DNA of 64,000 nucleotides, from positions 186,001 through 250,000 of the forward strand of contig QPMI01000526.1 of the NCBI GenBank assembly GCA_004431415.1, in the 5' to 3' direction. The notes beneath the pieces are model-generated. The model was not told where the DNA came from. It was given only the letters and a program-made list of their open reading frames with translations, and did no database searches. Of the stretch, positions 33,153 to 43,165 are shown in pieces; position 1 is the first letter of the stretch; every line of letters starts with the position of its first letter. This stretch comes from Cyanophora paradoxa (lineage: Eukaryota; Glaucocystophyceae; Cyanophorales; Cyanophoraceae). Position numbers and translations under genes: made by a program.

Positions 33153-36100
33153 GTGAAAATGCCTCGCGCAGTAAGTATTCAGAATGCTAGAAAGAGACAA
33201 GGAATGTTAGCAAAGCTTGGTTACCTTCTTGGTGCTGGAATCATAAATGAAGAGCAATTTAACGCATTGGGTTACTTTGCATTTATTAAGAGACTTCGAT
33301 CTGCTGGTCTGAAGGACATAAGCGATACAATTGATGGTATTATTGCCAGGGGTGAAGGGAGACTGAATGAGCAGGATGAAATCGAGAGATTCGGTAACAT
33401 TGAGGCTATTGAAGGTGGAAATAAGAAGACCAAAGCAGAGCGGGTCGCTGAAAAACGAAACAAGAGAGCTGAAAGAAAGCAGCAGAAGAAGCAGAAGAAA
33501 GCGGGTAGAACCGCTAAGAATGTTGAGAAGCAGAAGGTTAGAGAAAGAATAGCAAAGGAGGCGAAGAAACAGAGAGAGGATGAGAAGAAACAACGAGAGG
33601 AGGCAGAGGTAATGCAGGCTATGAATAATCTCGTGAGTGAAGTTACTTGGAGGAACCAGACCAAAGATAACATCGCTTCTGCCCATGAGTTTATTGATAG
33701 GGTTGTTCGTTGGGATCCCTTCTACAATCGTTTTCGAGATGCTCTTCGTAACAGACGAGGTATTAAGTATAACCTCTACAGCATGGCGAGATATGTGAAA
33801 GTGGCAACTGGAGAAATAAGAACCATGCAATGGACCACCCCGTTCTACCTTATTGTCAATGATCAAGAGATTGTTGATACTGTTGATGAATCAATTGATG
33901 CATTGCAGGAGGTTCTTACTTCACCTGATAGTTGGAAGCTAGAAAACATCTTAACAGTTCGCTTGCAGATTCTCACATATCAGCCACTTGCTGGTAGCTC
34001 CTATATTGACCTCCCACCAGGAATCAAAAAGCGTAAAGCAGTGATCAATCCACAGAACAAAGATAATAAATGCTTTGCATGGGCGGTATCTATTGGACTG
34101 CATCAACATGAGCTATCTCATAAACACCGATATGATGTTAAACGCTACAAGAAGTATGAGAATGAGTTCAATTGGAATAAGTTTGAGTTCCCATTCAAGA
34201 ATGATCCTCGTCAGTACGAACGAGCATCAAAAATGATTGGTCGACCAATCAATGTGTATATGGTCGATCGATCACATATTGTTCCTGTACATATCTGCAA
34301 GGACCCTTCCAAGCAACATCTAACAATTGACATTCTTCTGTGGACTGTCAACGAGAAAACCCACTATGGTTACATTTCTAGCATGTCAAGATTGATATCA
34401 AATTCACACCATGGAACTCGTCACTTCTGTAAAGCTTGTTTGAGAGGGTTCACCAGTGAAACGGTATTGGAGACCCACATTAAACACAACAAGTGTTACG
34501 ATCGACCAAATGCAACAGTTGACACAATGCCACCAAGCGGATCTAAGACCAAGTGGGACCCAAAGAGATATGTTGACAAGACTGTATGGCATCCAATGTT
34601 TGTTGTTGCTGACTTTGAATGTATATTGCAAAAGGTGGATGAGACACGAGGTGAAAACACTGCAGTCTACCAGAAGCACATTCCCAGTGGATACAAGATA
34701 ATGGTGATCCACAACAATGAGATTATTAAACAGGTATTGTATCGAAAGGAGAACCCAGAGAACGATGATGATGTTACACAGCACTTTATGGAGACACTGA
34801 AAACGATTGAATCCGATTTACTTGAGAAGCTAAGACATGTTGCCCCAATGGTTATGGAACAATGGCACAAAGAGGATTATAGAGATTCTGTTGCTTGCTA
34901 CATCTGCGGAGATGAGTTTGGATCTACTGTAACCGATGATAATGGTAACACATATCAAGTTAAAAAGGTTAGAGACCACGACCACGTTACAGGAGATTAC
35001 ATTGGAGCAGCTTGCAATACTTGCAATCTGAAACGAAAGATCAATCCAAAGATCCCAGTTGTGTTCCACAATCTAAAAGGTTACGATGGACACTATATTC
35101 TGAAGGCTTTGAATTTCAATGAACCTGGCAAGGAAATGCGTTGCATTGCCCAGAATTTTGAGAAGTTCATAGCATTCGATATGGGACCATACAAGTTCAT
35201 GGACTCTTTGAATTTCATGGCTTCGAGCCTTGATGGTCTGGTAAAGAATCTCAGTAAGAATAATTTCAAATTCACCAATGAGTGGTGTGATTCTGTAAAT
35301 TATTCACAGGAACAGCGAGAGCTACTGATGCAAAAGGGACACTTCCCTTACGATTACCTGGATAGCTTCGAGAAACTCAGTGAGACCCAATTACCTCCCA
35401 AAGAAGCTTTCTACTCGAAACTCAATGATACTGAATTGAGTGATTCCGACTACAAGCATTGCCAGATGGTATGGGATGCTTTCAACTGCAAGACTCTCGG
35501 AGATTATCACGATATCTATCTTGCTACTGATGTTGCTCTGCTTGCTGACGTTTTCAATACATTCCGCAATGTTTGCTACAGTAATTATAAGATCGATCCA
35601 ATTCATTTCATTTCAGCTCCTCACCTGTCTTGGTTCGCAATGTTGAAATATACAGGTGTGGAGTTGGAGCAATTGAGCGACCCTGAAATGTATCGATTCT
35701 TTGAGCTTGGAATTCGTGGAGGTGTTTGCATGGTTCCCAATCGTTATGCAGAGGCTAATAACCCCTACATGAAGTCTTATGATCCATCAAAGTCAACAAA
35801 GTATATCACAACTTGGGATGCCAACAATCTGTATGGGAAAGCGATGAGTTTCAAGCTACCCAGAGGTGGATTTGAGTGGATTGATGACATCGAGAATTTT
35901 GATTACATGGGCTTTGATGTGGAAGGTGATAGAGGCGCAACTTTGGAGGTTAACTTTGAATATCCAGAACACCTACATGATCTTCACAGTGATTTACCCC
36001 TTGCTCCCGAATCTCTTATAATCACCAAGTCTATGATATCACCAACACAACTTGAAATGATTGGTGATGAAAAACTACCCCAGACTCGTAAGTTGGTTCC

Positions 36101-37121
36101 CAATCTGATGGACAAGACCAATTACATCCTACACATCAAAAACTTGCAGTACTACATCTCAAAAGGATTGAAGGTAACAAAGGTTCATCGTGGGATTATG
36201 TATGATCAATCCGAGTGGTTGAGACCATACATTGATTTCAATACCGTACTGCGGACGCAAGCTCGTAACGATTTTGAGAAAGACTTCTACAAACTCATGA
36301 ATAACTCAGTTTTCGGAAAGACCATGGAGAACGTTCGCAAGCGAAGTAACATAAAGCTTTGCAACGATCCGAGGGTGCAGCTCAAACACAACAGCAATCC
36401 GTTGTTGAAGACAGTGAAGATTATCAATGAGAATCTTACTGCTTTAGAGTTCTATAAGGGTTCTATAATGTTGGATAAACCCATTTATGTTGGTCAGGCT
36501 ATCTTGGATCTGTCCAAACTAATCATGTATCGTTTCCATTACGATTACATCATGGTGAAGTATGGACCTGGATCAGCCAAGCTCCTCATGACTGATACAG
36601 ATTCCCTGTATTATCTGATTGAGACTGATGATATCTACAAAGACATGATTGAGGATTCTCATTGGTTTGATCAGTCTGATTACAACAAATCCCACATCTG
36701 TTACAACCCTAAAAATAAAAAGGTTCCAGGTTTGTTCAAGGATGATTGTGGTGATTATCTCGTCACAAGGTTTGCAGGCTACAAACCAAAAGCATACTCC
36801 TACGAGAAGGAGTTGAATGTTAAGGCTCTTGGTCTTGAAGTTGCTGGTGATACAAAGACTGTGAAGAAGTTGAAGGGAGTTCAGAGGAATGTTGTTCAGA
36901 ATAAATTGGAGTTCCAACAGTTCTACAACACTGTCATGAACCCCCAGGTTCAGCAAGAATCTGTAACAGTTAGAGGCTTCCGATCAAAGAACCACGAGGT
37001 AACAACGCAGGAAATGAAGAAAAGGGCATTTAATGCGCTCGACACTAAGCGGTATCTTTGTGAGGATCTCTATACGACTCTTGCGATTGGACACTATAAA
37101 ACAAAAACGACACTATTATAA
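33153..37121 (+). CDS. Protein-primed family B DNA polymerase (1322 aa)
   Basis: It replicates the linear element from its ends using a protein primer. In order: a basic coiled stretch (about 85-150); a conserved N-terminal region SYIDLPPG ... DNKCFAWAVSIGLH (about 285-315); a C-x2-C/H zinc-binding stretch (CKACLRGF...HIKHNKC, about 428-450); Exo I VADFEC (about 485); an endonuclease VII-like C-x2-C...RDHDHVTGDYIGAACNTCN block (about 580-622); Exo II FHNLKGYDGHY (about 638); motif A WDANNLYGKA (about 889); motif B KLMNNSVFGKTMENVR (about 1047); motif C MTDTDSLYY (about 1147); and a late GYKPKAYSYE (about 1209). This layout and length match Polinton polymerases. The frame is intact. The stop is 2 bp before the integrase ATG, so the two are probably co-expressed. 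Confidence 0.95.
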   Translation: MKMPRAVSIQNARKRQGMLAKLGYLLGAGIINEEQFNALGYFAFIKRLRSAGLKDISDTIDGIIARGEGRLNEQDEIERFGNIEAIEGGNKKTKAERVAEKRNKRAERKQQKKQKKAGRTAKNVEKQKVRERIAKEAKKQREDEKKQREEAEVMQAMNNLVSEVTWRNQTKDNIASAHEFIDRVVRWDPFYNRFRDALRNRRGIKYNLYSMARYVKVATGEIRTMQWTTPFYLIVNDQEIVDTVDESIDALQEVLTSPDSWKLENILTVRLQILTYQPLAGSSYIDLPPGIKKRKAVINPQNKDNKCFAWAVSIGLHQHELSHKHRYDVKRYKKYENEFNWNKFEFPFKNDPRQYERASKMIGRPINVYMVDRSHIVPVHICKDPSKQHLTIDILLWTVNEKTHYGYISSMSRLISNSHHGTRHFCKACLRGFTSETVLETHIKHNKCYDRPNATVDTMPPSGSKTKWDPKRYVDKTVWHPMFVVADFECILQKVDETRGENTAVYQKHIPSGYKIMVIHNNEIIKQVLYRKENPENDDDVTQHFMETLKTIESDLLEKLRHVAPMVMEQWHKEDYRDSVACYICGDEFGSTVTDDNGNTYQVKKVRDHDHVTGDYIGAACNTCNLKRKINPKIPVVFHNLKGYDGHYILKALNFNEPGKEMRCIAQNFEKFIAFDMGPYKFMDSLNFMASSLDGLVKNLSKNNFKFTNEWCDSVNYSQEQRELLMQKGHFPYDYLDSFEKLSETQLPPKEAFYSKLNDTELSDSDYKHCQMVWDAFNCKTLGDYHDIYLATDVALLADVFNTFRNVCYSNYKIDPIHFISAPHLSWFAMLKYTGVELEQLSDPEMYRFFELGIRGGVCMVPNRYAEANNPYMKSYDPSKSTKYITTWDANNLYGKAMSFKLPRGGFEWIDDIENFDYMGFDVEGDRGATLEVNFEYPEHLHDLHSDLPLAPESLIITKSMISPTQLEMIGDEKLPQTRKLVPNLMDKTNYILHIKNLQYYISKGLKVTKVHRGIMYDQSEWLRPYIDFNTVLRTQARNDFEKDFYKLMNNSVFGKTMENVRKRSNIKLCNDPRVQLKHNSNPLLKTVKIINENLTALEFYKGSIMLDKPIYVGQAILDLSKLIMYRFHYDYIMVKYGPGSAKLLMTDTDSLYYLIETDDIYKDMIEDSHWFDQSDYNKSHICYNPKNKKVPGLFKDDCGDYLVTRFAGYKPKAYSYEKELNVKALGLEVAGDTKTVKKLKGVQRNVVQNKLEFQQFYNTVMNPQVQQESVTVRGFRSKNHEVTTQEMKKRAFNALDTKRYLCEDLYTTLAIGHYKTKTTLL

Positions 37122-37123
37122 GG

Positions 37124-38182
37124 ATGGATCAGGTTTTGAGTTACACCAAGTATCGACAGAAATTGATTAAAGAAGGTGTCACATTTGATGAGGAAGAACT
37201 AAGAAAGCGTTTTAAAAATCAAGAGATTGAGCAGATCTTTAAAAAGCCCAGAAAGCAAAAGTCTTTCTTGCGGATCGTTGCTCCACCCAATTCCTTTCAG
37301 GTTGATGTGATTTATTTCAAAAGCTACAAGACAGCAACACATGGAGTGGATAGGATGATGGGATTTGTCGATATATTGAGTCGGAAAGCATTTGTATACC
37401 CTTTCAAGCCAAAGGATTCGAAAATCGATATTTTCAACAGGTTCAAAGTTGAGGCAGGCAAGGTTAGTGCTATCTCAGGAGACAATGAGTTCTCTGCTGA
37501 GATTTATAGGAAATGGTGTGAGGAAAACAATGTAACTCTTTACACTGATGTAGCTAAGAATGACCACATCACAGTAGGTGATAAACTTGGTATTATTGAT
37601 AGGTTTACCAGAACTTTCAAGCAATATTTGAGAAAAGCAATAGTTTCGAGTGGGAACCCCAAATGGACAGATTATTACAAGGAAGTTCTTTCAACTTATA
37701 ACAACAGCCCACACACATCACTTAAGAATGATCCTCCCAATGCAGTTTACGGGAATAACGAGAAAGAATCGTTTATATATTTGCGTGATGCATTGCATAA
37801 TAAGCGTGTTAAAGAAGGTAGCCCAACAGTAAAGGAGGGAGATTATGTTCGAGCTGTAACTGAAAAGAAGACTTTCGATAAAGAAGGAGCAAGATACAGC
37901 AAACAGGTGTATAAAGTAGCAGGCAAGGTAGGTAATCGATTCAGTTTGTTGGAAGAGAATGAGGGAGAGAGTCCAAAAGAAGTGAAACGAAACTTTAAAC
38001 TGAACGAGTTGCAAAAAGTAGATAAGGCAGCAATTGTTAAGATTCCCACACAGAAGCGTGTGGAGCGAGTGAAAAAAACAACAAAGGTGAATAGATTAGT
38101 AGCAAAAGAGGGTATCAAGCCCAATAGGAGCAAAGTAGTTAGGAAGAGGTATAATTTAAGAAGCGGTTTGACTAGGCGTTAG
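37124..38182 (+). CDS. Retroviral-type integrase (RVE family, 352 aa)
   Basis: It inserts the element by strand transfer and generates the 6-bp target-site duplication seen here. The catalytic core has DVIYF (D61), SGDNEF (D120) and LGIIDRFTRTFKQYL, where the usual Glu is Asp (D159). Then come YNNSPHTS and a C-terminal SH3-like part: EGDYVRAV, EKKTFDKEG, YSKQVYKVAGKVGNRFSLL. A Lys/Arg-rich tail ends the protein. The start follows the polymerase stop by 2 bp. The stop overlaps the stop of the convergent DUF5710-like gene. No N-terminal HHCC zinc finger is seen. The D-D-D triad may be a family variant or an inactivating change. Clean element ends argue that integration worked at least once. Confidence 0.9.
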   Translation: MDQVLSYTKYRQKLIKEGVTFDEEELRKRFKNQEIEQIFKKPRKQKSFLRIVAPPNSFQVDVIYFKSYKTATHGVDRMMGFVDILSRKAFVYPFKPKDSKIDIFNRFKVEAGKVSAISGDNEFSAEIYRKWCEENNVTLYTDVAKNDHITVGDKLGIIDRFTRTFKQYLRKAIVSSGNPKWTDYYKEVLSTYNNSPHTSLKNDPPNAVYGNNEKESFIYLRDALHNKRVKEGSPTVKEGDYVRAVTEKKTFDKEGARYSKQVYKVAGKVGNRFSLLEENEGESPKEVKRNFKLNELQKVDKAAIVKIPTQKRVERVKKTTKVNRLVAKEGIKPNRSKVVRKRYNLRSGLTRR

Positions 38183-38541
38183 GTTGTAAGGTATGAGCCA
38201 TCTTTCGATTCAACAATTTTCGTGATAGGTCTAAACACTTTGAAAATTTCTTTATTATGGATTCCTTTAACATACCAACCCTTATTAATGGGATCCCATC
38301 TGAGACCATAAGATTTCGCTAATTGGATATCTTTGAAAGCAACTTGACAATACATTTTAACATTAATGTATTTGATTTCGTCTTCGGTTAGTTTTCGGAA
38401 TTCTTTGAAGATCTCACTGTTTTCATCTTCAACAAACCATAGCTTCTTTTCAAAATCCCATTTTGCGCCTTTTGATTTCACGGATTCACGATCATCATAT
38501 CGAGAGAAAATGTAAAAGCGTTGTTGTGGCTTGGTTTCCAT
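38179..38541 (-). CDS. DUF5710-like two-repeat protein (120 aa)
   Basis: There are two copies of a module with a GxxWD core: SVKSKGAKWDFEKKLWFVED (about residues 19-38) and AKSYGLRWDPINKGWYVKG (about 75-93). This matches the short DUF5710 repeat, often attached to primases and other DNA-processing proteins of mobile elements and viruses. A role in DNA handling during replication is therefore plausible but unproven. The gene lies next to the right terminal repeat and converges on the integrase, with the two stop codons overlapping. Confidence 0.72.
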   Translation of the reverse strand: METKPQQRFYIFSRYDDRESVKSKGAKWDFEKKLWFVEDENSEIFKEFRKLTEDEIKYINVKMYCQVAFKDIQLAKSYGLRWDPINKGWYVKGIHNKEIFKVFRPITKIVESKDGSYLTT

Positions 38542-38590
38542 TTTTATTCAGATTATCAGATTATTTTTATATGAAACAATCAATGAGGAA

Positions 38591-38947
38591 TAATCGAGAT
38601 TATGATATAACATCGATTGTTGTTACTGAGGCTTACTGAGATTAAACGTTTTGTTTTGTGTGGTTACTGTGAATGGTTTGTTTTTGTCGAAACGTTTGTG
38701 GAATATCGAAAAGTTTAAAGTTTATTCGATTTTATTACCATATATAATCTCGTGGGGCAGTATGCCAATGATATAACATCGAATTTTGTAAATGATGCTT
38801 ACTGAGATTTACTGAGATTGGTGATTGGGTTACTGAGAATGGTTTGTTTTGTTGAAATGTTTGTTGAAAACATGAAAAAATGAGAGTTTATTCGATTTTA
38901 TTACCATATATAATTTCGTGGGGCAGTATGCCCAATTTACATTTTTT
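38591..38947 (-). repeat. Right terminal inverted repeat (357 bp)
   Basis: This is the reverse complement of 27661-28017, with the same two-unit internal structure. It ends CCCAATTTACATTTTTT, immediately followed by the right target-site duplication GAGGCG (38948-38953) and then host GC-rich DNA. Confidence 0.92.
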
Positions 38948-39037
38948 GAGGCGTGCGGTGGCTTTGCATGAATGCGCCCCGCGGCGCCGCGCCGATATCA
39001 TAATTAACCACGACCGGCCGCGGGAATTCGAATTCGA

Positions 39038-41580
39038 ATGAAGTGGGCCGATCCGTCCGCGTTCCTCGTCGGCAGCGCCGTGCTCGGCGGCGTCGTCGTC
39101 TTCATCGCGCTCGTCGACAAGCCCATCCGCAACAGCTTCTTCTTCACAAACGTGCTCCGCCTTCTTCCCTAGCCGGCACGCACGCGCGGGCCGGGAGAGA
39201 GCTCGAGAGTCGCCTCTGCGGTCTCTCTGACTCTGCACGGGATTTCGAAGATAATGGTGGCGACGGTGGCGGGAATCGTCGTCTCGCCTCTCGTCTCGCG
39301 GCTGATCGACCTCGGCGGCGACTTTGGCAGCAATTTCTGGCCGGTCGCCGAGAGCGTTTCTCGGTTTCTCGTTAACAGTGAGATATTCAGACGATCAATG
39401 CGCAAGATGAATTTCTGAAGTATACGCGCAGTGCAGCTCATCGCCACGGCGGTTCGGCTGCCGCACGATTATGTGGCGAGCACGCTTGAATTTTAATTTC
39501 GCACCTCACCTTGAAAGTTTTTGCTCTAACCACTGTAGTTCCCATATATACTCATACTTGCAGAACAGATGACGCATTGGAGCTCCCTCGCCATTGTCCG
39601 TGCGGTCTTATCTAAGCTTCGTATTCAGATGTAAAGTTAATTAGATTAGATTAAATCTTAGCTCCTTCTTCGAGATCAAATTGAAAGGGGGCAGATGATG
39701 CTGGTCGTGATGCCCTTCATGTGGGTCGCGTCGTCCTTCCTCCTCTACGGTTCGAATCTGCTGGAATCGCTTCGTACTTAAGATCGGAGAATTGCTTTGA
39801 TTACTTTGTGCTTACGGTCGTCGTGACGACGGCCGGCCGCCGGCGCCAGCGATCCTGGACGTGGGGGTCTGGGGGGCGCTGCTGATCGGGGGCGCGGTGA
39901 CGCCGACGGACCCCGTGCTCGCCTCGACGCTCATGAGCGGCGACCTCGCCGAGAAGCACCTCCCCGTGAGCCATAGATCTCGAGCTCCTCGAAATCGAAG
40001 ACTGGGATCTAGATCCTGGCGCCCGAGTTCGAAGATCGAGATCTGGGCGCCCGGCGGAAGTGTATCTAGAACTGGATCTCGACGCCGAGCAGGGCCTCAG
40101 AATAGAAATTTGAGCTGGCTCTTCATAAGATGAGCCAGCTCCGTATACGTTTCCAGCTGCTTCCGGATTCAACTCAAGATCCGGATCGGGCGCTGGGCAG
40201 AAGTCCCTCAGGAATCTGATCCAGGCGGAGTCCGGGATCAACGACGGGCTTGCGTACCCCTTCGTCTGGCTCCCCCTCGCCGTCCTCCTGCACGAGGACA
40301 AGGGCTACGCGGCGGGGACCCTCTGGTTCGCCCACGTCATCCTGTACGAGGTCCGAACTCTAGATCGAAAAGCGTATTGTAATATATAAATTAAACAGCG
40401 ATAGCACCAACAGCTCAATAGCACGAACAGCCTTTTGCAAAAACATTATCGATAGCACGAACAGCGTCGACGCTAGCGCTAGCGCAATCAGAGCATATAT
40501 AACTGATCTTTCAATCGTCTTGGTCTCGTTCTAGATCTCTCCCTCTCCCTCTCGCCGAGCTCGAGCCGGGGCGCGGGCAGGTCTGCGTGGGGGCGCTGCT
40601 GGGCGCGGCTCTGGGGGCGGCGCTGGGCTTCGCCGTCCGCTGCGCCTCCCGCCGCCAGCTCGTCCTCGAGGACGCCTTGTGCCCCTCTGCTTTCCTTATC
40701 CGGCCCTCTTACGTATACAATATAATATAATATAGTGCCTCGCGACCTAATAGAATAAGTCACGAGATAGGCTTAATCTCGAGCTCATCATTCATCACGA
40801 CCGCTCTAATTCAAGTACCGCCCCTCACTAAGAAGGATCTTAAGGACCATAAACAATGAAACCTGAAGGACCGCTCTAAACCTCACGATTATATATCCAA
40901 TCACCATAAAATTAGCGGGCAGCACTGCGGCATGTCGATGTACGTGACGGCGGGCTTATATAATTAATTATAAGGACCATATGTATAAAAAATCAAACCT
41001 TAAGGACCGCTCTAAACCTTAAGGACCTCAAGGACCGACGTACTTAAGGTCGGGGGCCGGGCAGCATGTCGATGTACGTGGCGGCGGGGCTGTGGGTCTA
41101 CGGCGTCGCCGGCCTCGTCGGCGTCAACGACTTCCTCGCCGTGCGTCCGCCCCCCCCCCCCCCCCCCCCATCCCTTCCCCCTCCCCCCTTGTGCGCAGCG
41201 CCCCGCCGACAACAAACGATCGGCTTTGAATTAGTTCATCGGCGATCACTGAATTAGATCATCGGCGATCCAATAACATTAATGAAACGACTGGCCTCGA
41301 ATTGATTCTCGGCGATCCGATTGATGGTCGCCGTGGTCGCCGATCGAATGATCGATTACTATTTCGAGTTATTTTGCGATCATTGAGCTCAGCGTCATTT
41401 CGATTCGCTTTCTCCTCCTCGGGCGTTGACTCTTTAATTTCTTAGCGTTCGATTATCGACTTTAGCTTCGAGTTCCCCCTATATAAAATATATATGTATA
41501 GTTATAATCTTGCGGGGTCGGCCCCCGGGCCAGGTCTTCGCGGCGGGCCTGGCAATCTCCTGGCTCCAGGGGCCCCACGG
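39038..41580 (+). CDS. Na+/H+ antiporter (CPA1, NHA1/SOD2-like), multi-exon, 3' end missing
   Basis: This membrane exchanger would move Na+ or K+ out against H+. Exons: 39038-39150 (SAVLGGVVVFIALV, first membrane segment); about 39252-39343 (ATVAGIVVSPLVSRLIDLGG); 39440-39475 (LIATAVRLPHDYV); 39692-39755 (MMLVVMPFMWVASSFLLYG); 39845-39966 (GGAVTPTDPVLASTLMSG, the ion-binding TDP motif); about 40205-40352 (NLIQAESGINDGLAYPF, the family ND motif); 40585-40677 (VGALLGAALGAALGFAVRC); 41067-41142 (GLVGVNDFLA); and 41533-41580 (VFAAGLAISWLQGP). PTDPVLA and AESG.NDG are diagnostic. Exons for the final segments and tail are not found before the retrotransposon. The gene is either split by it or continues outside the window. 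Confidence 0.8.
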
Positions 41581-41789
41581 TACGCGCGAGTATGCATTTG
41601 ACCGCATGATCCGGCATGATTCGTGACGGGCCGGGGGCATATATGCATGCGCAGACCGGCGGGCTCTAGTGAGCGTCGTCGCGGCCGCTGACGCGGTCCG
41701 GCCCCATCCCTCGCGCCCCAGTCTTAGATATAGATCTAAAGTATTTAAAGATTCATCTCCTTAAAATTCCTATACGTCTAATTGTATAG
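41581..41789. other. Junction DNA after the last antiporter exon
   Basis: GC-rich host sequence (a possible donor GTACGCGC at 41580) passes at about 41725 into AT-rich sequence. No exon is recognisable. Confidence 0.35.
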
Positions 41790-41999
41790 GCTAAATTTAC
41801 TGGCGACCCTCCAACTGATGCGGCAAAATCTCTTGCATTAGCACACAACACAACTACAATGAGTTTCACATCGCCCAATAAATCTCTCCGACTAGATACT
41901 ATCGAGGACCGTCGTATGCTGTGCTTTAGAAAGTACAAAATGAACGAAAGGTTTGAAGGTTTCGTGTCTAGATATCTAGCTAAGGAGGTTTCTAACTAA
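41790..41999 (+). pseudogene. Orphan AT-rich coding remnant (C-terminal 69 residues of an unknown protein)
   Basis: The open frame reads AKFTGDPPTDAAKSLALAHN and ends FEGFVSRYLAKEVSN-stop. Its balanced composition, unlike chance frames nearby, suggests real coding origin. It has no ATG at its head, and a TAG lies immediately upstream in frame. It looks like the truncated 3' end of a gene from a lower-GC source, perhaps another viral insertion. I recognise no family. It lies at the left border of the LINE. Confidence 0.35.
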
Positions 42000-42266
42000 T
42001 ACTAATGATGTGGAAGCTAGCTGTATCGATTTCTAAACCAACCTAAACTCCCGGCTACGAGGTCCTATCTCTACAAAAGACTCCCAATCATGGTATGTCC
42101 GCCGCCAGCGCTGCCCAAGGGCCTCGCCGCGCCGTGTGCCAGGCTCCTCGCCAGCCCCAGTAGATTGGGCTACTGGCCGCCTCCTGCCGTCGCCTCCGCC
42201 GCCTCCATTTGTTGGTGTTGCGTCCTCCGGCCCCGCCCCCAGACCGCAATCCCCCAGTGTCTCCCT

Positions 42267-43165
42267 CTAGCGCGGGCGCGCCCTCTGTGTGCCCACGCCC
42301 CAAGCATACCTGTTCGTATGGTCGTATACTTGCATGGCCGCTGAAGCCCGGACCCAGCCGTAGTCGTCTGGCGGGCAGCTCAGGTGTGAGAGGGCTAGGG
42401 TTTCCCCGCCTTGGTGGCGGGACTCGAGGGCACCGCACTCCCTGCAGCGTTCCCGCTGCCGGGGCTCCGGATCCGCGCGCTTCCTGCGAGCGTTGCCAGC
42501 CGTATCGTCAGGCGGCGCGTCGGCCTCGCGCCCGCGCGCCTCAGTGCGCTTCGCCTTGGCGCGACGTTCTTTCATGACCTTCGTGATCCCGCACGCCTTC
42601 TCCCACTCCGCGTACGCCTGGCATCTGGCGGCCCACGTTTTATGGGCCTGCTCGCCTATGGCCGTCGTCAGCTTGCGCACGACCTGGGCAGCTTTCTTGG
42701 CGTCCGTGACGGTCTCGCGAATCATATCGGTGAGGCCCGCCGGGGCAGCCCCCGTAGCACGCACATCTGCGCCTGCCGTTCAGCTGCCGTGAGCGTCGGG
42801 TCGTTTACTCTCGTGACCTTCAGGGAGCTGGAGAGCGCGTGTGGCACTGACCGCTTCTGCGCGCCTTCGAGGGCCTCGCTGACCGTCGCTGCGATGCGTG
42901 CTTCCGCAGCGGTGCGCGCCTCCGTCGCCACCGCGCTGGGGCAGGTGAGGACGTGCTCCAGCGTCTCCTCGGGCCCAGTCACAAGCTGGGGCCGGCCGTC
43001 GCCATCGATTTCCCGTGTGCTGCAGAGCGCACAGAGTCCTGCCGGGTTCACTTCGCTGTAGAGCTCGGGCGCGTCTCGCTTGCGGACGAGGGCCGTCGCC
43101 ACCGTACCCAAAACGAGTTTCATGTGCGTACCCCGGAAGCAGTTGCTCTCTCGGCTCACTCCGAC
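42267..43165 (-). CDS. LINE: C-terminal zinc knuckle and Cys-rich tail
   Basis: Following the RNase H in a shifted frame, CALCSTREI ... EETLEHVLTCP (about 43035-42945) gives a C-x2-C-x(n)-H-x4-C zinc knuckle, a feature that often ends LINE proteins and binds nucleic acid. Another frame change near 42750 leads to a helical basic stretch (ITKVMKERRAKAKRTEARG) and a second site RERCRECGALESRH (about 42430). The end of the coding part near 42080 is not defined. Confidence 0.65.

Larger units (their letters stand above)
27661..38947. mobile_element. Polinton/Maverick, 11,287 bp, nearly intact
   Basis: The element has identical-looking 357-bp terminal inverted repeats, a 6-bp target-site duplication and a compact gene set. 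On the minus strand are a packaging ATPase and major capsid protein. On the plus strand are a penton-like protein, two unknowns, protein-primed DNA polymerase B and integrase. A DUF5710-like gene is on the minus strand at the right end. It is far lower in GC than the surrounding host DNA and lacks introns. Capsid genes plus polymerase and integrase are the hallmarks of Polintons, which are thought to be able to form virions. No Ulp1/adenain-like maturation protease was recognised. Clean ends argue for recent insertion. The capsid gene has one frameshift. Confidence 0.93.
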
